From Apostichopus japonicus (lineage: Eukaryota > Echinodermata > Holothuroidea > Aspidochirotida > Stichopodidae): a DNA stretch of 64,000 nt. The notes beneath the pieces were generated by a model. It had not been told where the DNA came from. It ran no database searches and worked only from the letters and a program-made list of their open reading frames with translations. Numbering within the stretch: the stretch's first letter is position 1; each line of letters opens with the position of its first letter. The position numbers and the translations under genes were made by a program. Where the stretch lies: NCBI RefSeq assembly GCF_037975245.1, contig NC_092583.1:17566764-17630763 (forward strand), written 5' to 3'. Positions 58,956 through 64,000 of this stretch are shown piece after piece.

Positions 58956-60401
58956 TTACGAGGTAGATACCTCATTGAGTCGTTGCTCTATGCTAGTATT
59001 GTTAGTATTAAACTCCTTGATGTCTTCAATGAGTTTCTTAAGTTCCATTCTTCTTATCTCTGTCTGTTTGACAGCTTTCCACAAACTCCAACCTTTACTC
59101 TGCGGTTTAACCGTATTCTCGGTTCGTTCGATGTACGGTGTGGCCGGTCGAAAGACAATCACTGGCGCGTGGTCGTCGTTAAACTCCGATGTGCTTGCGG
59201 ACAGCGAAATATGTGGGGAAGTCGTATGGGGTGTGTTTAAAGGAACTGGTGGCAAATTAATGGACACTTTCGGCAGAGGTTTCTCTGCAGGGTCTGGGAA
59301 TTTAAACTCTTGGGGTGAGGTTGGAGACCCAGAAGCACCGGATATCGAATATGGGGATATTGAACGAGGCGATATTGATGTAGGCGAATTTCCTTTTGCC
59401 GCTTCTATGTCCAAAGCACTGAGCTTCGAAAAGAATACCTCCTTGTCTGATTTGTTAGCTTGTTCATGCATAAACATTTGCTTTCCCGCCATACTTATAT
59501 CTTTGACTGTAGTCTGCTCCAGACTGTGACGTTTGGTTAACTTGCTGGGTTTGCCACTTTTGGTTTCGTATCTCTTGCGTCTCGGAATGTTACTCAACTT
59601 TGGTAGCCTTGAAAATGTCTCTTTTTTGCTTTTCGGCTTTTCGGCTGGTACTTCATCTTTGATAGATGTTTCCCTCAGAGTATCAACTTGATTTCTTTGA
59701 GACTCCTTCCGTCTTGAAATCTTTTTAGGTTTTTCTTCCGTCTTTAAAGTGCAAAATTCCTTCCTATCTTTCTTTTCAAAGGAAACATCATACATTGGCG
59801 GTTCTTCCCGACACGTTTGGCATGGAATGACGCAATGACAGCCGGATTTTTGACATTTAGTCATTTTAATCAAGACGTCATCGTCGTCAATAGCAGAGGA
59901 TACCACGTGGTTCATGTTTGGGTCCACCATATCTGATATGTCTGATACGTCAATACTCTGATGGTAAAACGAAGTTGTGTCTTTGCAAAGCCGTTTCCCT
60001 CGCAATCCTGTACTCTTCTTCAGATCATCCACCGAAGCTACAGACGACGTCGTATGAGTTTTGACATCTGACCTTCGAGAGATTAGTATACCTTTCACGT
60101 CGTCTAAAAGGGACGGGGAAGTGAAGGCCCGAGGGCGTCCTTGGAGAGGTCTATTTGTCAGGTATTTCTGTCGATCCATTCGTGTTAAGGAATGCTCGAG
60201 TAATTTTTTCTCGTCGTGAATAAGCTTCTCTCTCATCTGATAAATCTTGCCCAAGTACTTGGCTTGATGGTCATGCATGTTCCTGCTATCTTCAAACCAC
60301 TTAGGCAGTGAGGCTTTATCAACAGTTCTCTTTTGACTCTTCGGTTGGAATAATCTCTTCCTCTCGCTGGTTGTTTTTCCATCTACCTCATTAGATGTCA
60401 T
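58956..60401 (-). CDS. Unidentified 481-residue basic, Ser/Pro-rich protein
   Basis: A single long minus-strand frame, the best coding signal outside VWDE. I do not recognise it. Seen in it: a basic N terminus (ERKRLFQPKSQKR), a charged helix at about residues 36-75 (HQAKYLGKIYQMREKLIHDE), a Cys cluster at 183-197 (CQKSGCHCVIPCQTC, spacing C-x4-C-x1-C-x3-C-x2-C, possibly metal-binding), a basic, NLS-like stretch (PRRKRYETKSGKPSKLTKRH), a Ser-Pro region at 339-363, and a C-terminal amphipathic helix (WSLWKAVKQTEIRRMELKKL) near 438-467. The first in-frame ATG is at 60401, but a strong minus-strand acceptor (TTCTCTTCTCTATAG, exon start 60413) lies 12 nt upstream with the frame open, so a 5' exon is likely. 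It may be intracellular (no signal peptide, no membrane segment). Confidence 0.75.
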   Translation of the reverse strand: MTSNEVDGKTTSERKRLFQPKSQKRTVDKASLPKWFEDSRNMHDHQAKYLGKIYQMREKLIHDEKKLLEHSLTRMDRQKYLTNRPLQGRPRAFTSPSLLDDVKGILISRRSDVKTHTTSSVASVDDLKKSTGLRGKRLCKDTTSFYHQSIDVSDISDMVDPNMNHVVSSAIDDDDVLIKMTKCQKSGCHCVIPCQTCREEPPMYDVSFEKKDRKEFCTLKTEEKPKKISRRKESQRNQVDTLRETSIKDEVPAEKPKSKKETFSRLPKLSNIPRRKRYETKSGKPSKLTKRHSLEQTTVKDISMAGKQMFMHEQANKSDKEVFFSKLSALDIEAAKGNSPTSISPRSISPYSISGASGSPTSPQEFKFPDPAEKPLPKVSINLPPVPLNTPHTTSPHISLSASTSEFNDDHAPVIVFRPATPYIERTENTVKPQSKGWSLWKAVKQTEIRRMELKKLIEDIKEFNTNNTSIEQRLNEVSTS

Positions 60402-60413
60402 CTTCAAATATTT

Positions 60414-60428
60414 CTATAGAGAAGAGAA
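60414..60428 (-). promoter_or_regulatory. Splice acceptor upstream of the minus-strand gene
   Basis: Minus strand reads TTTTTCTCTTCTCTATAG followed by AAATATTTGAAG and the ATG. This is consistent with a separate upstream, perhaps untranslated, exon. A candidate donor (CAG|GTACGA) on the minus strand lies near 60777, without further support. Confidence 0.5.
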
Positions 60429-61229
60429 AAACATAATTATGAAAAGAAAGGGACAAAAACAAGCCGTATTCACATCATAGATTAATTTCAATCAATATTC
60501 CTGCAGGCGACATGTTATTGTCGATTTCTCATATCAGTGATTATTAGCGAAGCGTATCAACAGATCCGGAGAGAGAAGTCACAAACGCGGATCGTTCTGA
60601 AACTAACTCTGCTTACTCAACGAGAGATCGACTGCGGTGCGTCACATTCAAAGAACGCGAACTTGCAATTGAGAAAAAAATAAACGAAACCTTTACGCAA
60701 TCAACAGGGCCTAAACTATTGGCTTTAACCAAGTGATTTTCTGTAAAGAGCGCACGTTATGACTTGAATTTTCGTACCTGCTATAAATAATTAAGAAATA
60801 AGGGAAGGATAGATCAGAAAGAAATTAAATGTAACAATATTAGAATTGCCTTCATGGTAGTCTTTACTCAATATTTGCTAAAATGATTTTCTTAGACATA
60901 AGTATCTCTTCATTTTGTCAATTATGAGACTATTTTGACACACCATTAATAGACTTTTTAATGGAATGTCCATATAAAGTATTCGAAATACATTTTTAAT
61001 TTTTAATAAATTTTTTAAAAGTATGATTTCTCTTCAACGAAAGCATGCAGTAACGAAACAGAGATCTCCCGTTATTCTCAAAGTTTCAACACTTTGTTAC
61101 GAGGGCCCATTGTGGCCTGACGCTAGTCACTGCTAGTGAGGAACCTACTGTTACAATATAGAAAGTATTTGAAATTGCCTACGTGATAAATCAATATTTG
61201 AGAAATTAGGTCGGGTTACCGTGTCAGAA

Positions 61230-62245
61230 TGTTATAATACACGATTGTTCTGGTATATTCCTTATGATGACACGCTGGTCTCGGGTTAACGTCGGTTTAC
61301 GTGAAATCGCGTGTAAGCTGTGCATGCATCTTCGTGGATTCTCTGGAATGTTCGCGAGATATGCAAAGGACTTCCGCGAATAGAGAAACTGGGTCGAGTT
61401 GTTACTCAGGTGTATCGAGAAAGATCTAGATGATTCTTGACATGGCGAATCGTATAAAAACCCGCCCAGATCGGAGAGTTTCTCAGTTTCTGAACGAATA
61501 CAAGCGACGACACATATTATAACATTCTACTATATATCGTCAGTGCTCAACTGCCAGTAGTTTCTGAGGGATTGAGATATCGATACCAAGATTGATTCTA
61601 CACTTCCATTCAGAAGTTTGAAGAGGACTTTGCTGTGAAAGTACAGTTTTCCAGTCTTTATTTCGGAGAAGGTGAAGAATTTCTGTCTCCGTTGAGGAAG
61701 TTCGTTACGCCAGGAGTTGGTGGCTAAAAAGCTGATTTTGGACTGACTCTGGTAATATTTAGTCGGCGAGAAGTTCGACTTGTGCTTCACTCTATTGTGG
61801 CTGGAAGTCCGTCTTCTATTTTGGAGCATCGCCGGAAAGAAGGTGACTGCTGTTTCTGGGATCGCGAGAAACTTCGTCGAGGACCAGTGAATTTCGCGGT
61901 ACAACGGACCGAGAATCGTCGTCATCAAGGTCGTGGCCGCTGAGGGATATCGCCGTTGGAAGAGACCAGCGTGTTTTAAAGTGTATCCTATCTTGTTAAG
62001 TTTGTGAGTAATTTTCTATATATTTGTAATTACCACTTGTTGTTGTTGGTTCAAACTCCATTGTCCAATATAGTTTACGTTCTCGTTCAGATTCTCTAGA
62101 CTCGTCAATTTGTCTGTGTTCCTTACGGAAACGAACCCAGGCTTGTGTCTCGTTAAAATTAGTTATCGAGACCTCTCGCATTCCAACGTAACAACTTGTT
62201 AATTGAGAATTAACCACTCCCAGCAAACACACACTCCCAACGATT
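61230..62245 (+). mobile_element. LTR-like promoter and leader (possible solo or truncated LTR)
   Basis: TGTTATAATACACG at 61230 could be an LTR start. A TATA box and initiator follow, then about 800 nt with no ATG. Near the end TTGGTGAGCATCAC (62245) resembles a tRNA primer-binding site after the LTR. No gag/pol frame follows, I see no matching target-site duplication, and AATAAA is absent until 62276. The alternative is a 5'-untranslated exon of a gene beyond the window, ending at the strong donor GTGAGT (62005). Confidence 0.4.
61453..61489 (+). promoter_or_regulatory. TATA box and initiator
   Basis: TATAAAAA at 61453-61460 and an initiator TCAGTTT at 61483-61489 are spaced so that the initiator A (61485) is 32 nt after the first T of the TATA box, the canonical distance for RNA polymerase II start sites. 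Confidence 0.7.
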
Positions 62246-62295
62246 GGTGAGCATCACAGTAATATACGAATTCACCAATAAATTGGGAGTGAATG
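62225..62295. repeat. Inverted repeat after the LTR-like segment
   Basis: CACTCCCAACGATTGGTGA and TCACCAATAAATTGGGAGTG are complementary apart from the centre, separated by about 25 bp. This may be two element ends facing each other. Confidence 0.75.
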
Positions 62296-64000
62296 TGTCC
62301 CATAAAATCATGTCTGAAATATGACGTGTTTAATAACTGATATCGTATTCATATGTCTCCTGTCCCATCTGTTCCAAAATAAACTAAACCATTATTCCCA
62401 AACTGTCCAAATTATCCAAGTCATATACGCAGTACGCAATGAGATGTAACATTAATATGCATACTTAGGCTATTAGTATATTAATATACATTAATAGGCT
62501 GAGGCTATTAACAAATTCATATACATTAAAAGGCTGAGGCTATTAATACATATATTGCTATTAATAAATTATTATGCTTACATGGGCTATTAATGAATTA
62601 ATATGCATACTTGGGCTTTTTAATAATTAATATGCATAATTAGGTAGTTGATAAATTAATATGGATGTTATCAGTCACGCCGGATGCAACTATTCAGTAC
62701 AAGTTTTCAATCGCGGAACAAGTTAACGGAAGTAAAAGACGATACACTAATGTTGTCGCCTACTGATAAATAATGACGGCTTATCATTACCCAATGACAT
62801 ATTTAGCCTTTTTTGGTTGCTATGCACGTTTTTGTCTTTACTACTTCTATGCTGCACGATCAGGTTCAGTCATATGGAGCTGTAAATGTCAATGTTTCTA
62901 TAAATTAATGAATTCCGTCTGCATTGAATCACTTTTCTTTCACTTCTCTCTCTCTCCACCTCTCTCTTTCGTTTTCGTATTATTTCTGCAATTCGTGTCC
63001 CATACACAAACTAAACGAAATTCTTAAAAACATCTTTTTTGATTTTGGATCAGTACTCAATTGAACCAAATGAGTTGCTAAGGCAAAATCGCCGTAAAAC
63101 CACAGGTGATATATTTTTTTATATATTTTTTTGGAAAATGACTGAGGGCAATGTGATCGAAAGATACGCATTTACGCAGGCGTTCACGCTTCCGGGATTC
63201 ATTTCATTCCTTGGAGAATTGAGTAAATTAAAACACTTTTAAGACATTTTTATTCGTTGGAATTCACATAACCACTTTCATTTGGCTGCTTGGAGAATTA
63301 AATTGGTTTTGTTGAGGCAAACAATTTTGACTTAAATAAGAATCCAGACACAAGGGAGAGAGTGTATGTGTATGCGTGTGTGTGTGGGTATGTGCGTCTC
63401 TGTCTGTATACAGTAATTAAATAAAGAACTGGATAAATATTGTATACGTCACTGCTTTATCGTACGAATAAAAGCTTGAAGTTATCAAATATTTATGTTT
63501 TTCTCCATTATAATAGAGCATGTTACCAAAATGACACGAGTCATAAATAGAGCTCTCATATGCAATATAATTAAGAATTTCACTTTCTGCAGTACTTGAA
63601 ATTATAATTAACACAGTTGAGGTTTCAAATTGTTCATCTTACGCATATACAAGAATTTATAAATTTGTTGCAAATTTGGCGCCAGTATTGACAAACGTAT
63701 AAAAAGAATTTTACTTTACGGAGTTTACGCAGACAAACGTTAGCCTGAATTAATTTTATGCAGAGTGGGTGAACGGATGCCTAGCGCATGTAACCTTACA
63801 ACTCCAGACAGTATAGCTTCAATAACATTAATCTAATTTCACAACAAATGTTGTCGGATAAGCTCCTCTAACAGTAAGAGTGTGATAAGGGTGCGGTTGT
63901 GCTTCAGCAACGAACCTCATATTAACAAAACCAATGCACAACTATATACAGAAGTGACTAAACACCGAAACAAATATTCTTTGCAATATGATATACGATA
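62296..64000. other. AT-rich flank, no gene
   Basis: Around 62455-62655 a loose repeat of CATATACTTAGGCTATTAAT type is present in about six degenerate copies. A GT-rich run is at 63365-63400. No coding signal. Confidence 0.5.

Noticed and set aside
58777-59529. 250-codon plus-strand frame
   Set aside because: Antisense shadow of the longer minus-strand gene, which has better composition and start context.

Overview
The window is AT-rich animal (metazoan) nuclear DNA. The genes are split by GT-AG introns of about 0.2 to 2 kb, and simple repeats, minisatellites and transposon remnants are dense. The one gene I can name is an orthologue of VWDE (von Willebrand factor D and EGF domain-containing protein). 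Intron sizes, long TA and C homopolymer tracts and the transposon types suggest a marine invertebrate deuterostome. A holothurian or other echinoderm is my guess; nothing in the sequence proves the species.

Region 1 (1-26.4 kb, + strand) holds the VWDE gene without its 5' end. I can trace 28 coding exons in continuous phase, giving about 1425 residues. They encode a divergent N-terminal region, one complete vWF type D domain (about residues 245-430), a long linker in a single 986-nt exon ending in an EGF module, a cadherin/Ig-like domain carrying a DPEG motif, two EGF modules in one exon, two atypical Cys-rich modules, and seven or eight C-terminal EGF modules of one exon each. Almost all of those last exons are 96 nt and phase 1-1. 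The signal peptide and first exons must lie upstream of base 1. The introns carry several tandem arrays. Among them are a 1.4 kb minisatellite inside the vWD-coding region, a 64-bp tandem duplication that copies a splice acceptor with the start of its exon, and a cluster of tRNA T-arm / B-box-like hairpins.

Region 2 (26.4-58.2 kb) is a gene-poor stretch of about 32 kb made of satellites and microsatellites: a 20-bp unit at 34.4 kb, a 61-bp unit at 42.3 kb, a 33/34-bp unit at 43.7 kb, TA palindrome clusters at 44.5 kb, a perfect 159-bp tandem duplication with coding-like content at 46.3 kb, and an 81-copy 33-bp array at 51.8-54.5 kb open on both strands. Next comes a foldback element of about 2.2 kb (54.97-57.18 kb) that carries a nested hAT-type MITE with a perfect 8-bp target-site duplication. 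Two weak exon candidates lie here (43.47 and 46.47 kb).

Region 3 (58.2-64 kb) holds an unidentified 481-codon gene on the minus strand, unspliced over its known length. It is basic and Ser/Pro-rich, with a Cys cluster and a C-terminal helix. Further on is a TATA-box/initiator promoter on the plus strand followed by about 800 nt with no ATG, best read as a retrotransposon LTR or an unusual 5' leader. The last 1.7 kb shows no gene.

The two genes are far apart and on opposite strands, and nothing indicates they act together. All coordinates and splice sites were read by eye; no alignment or search was run.
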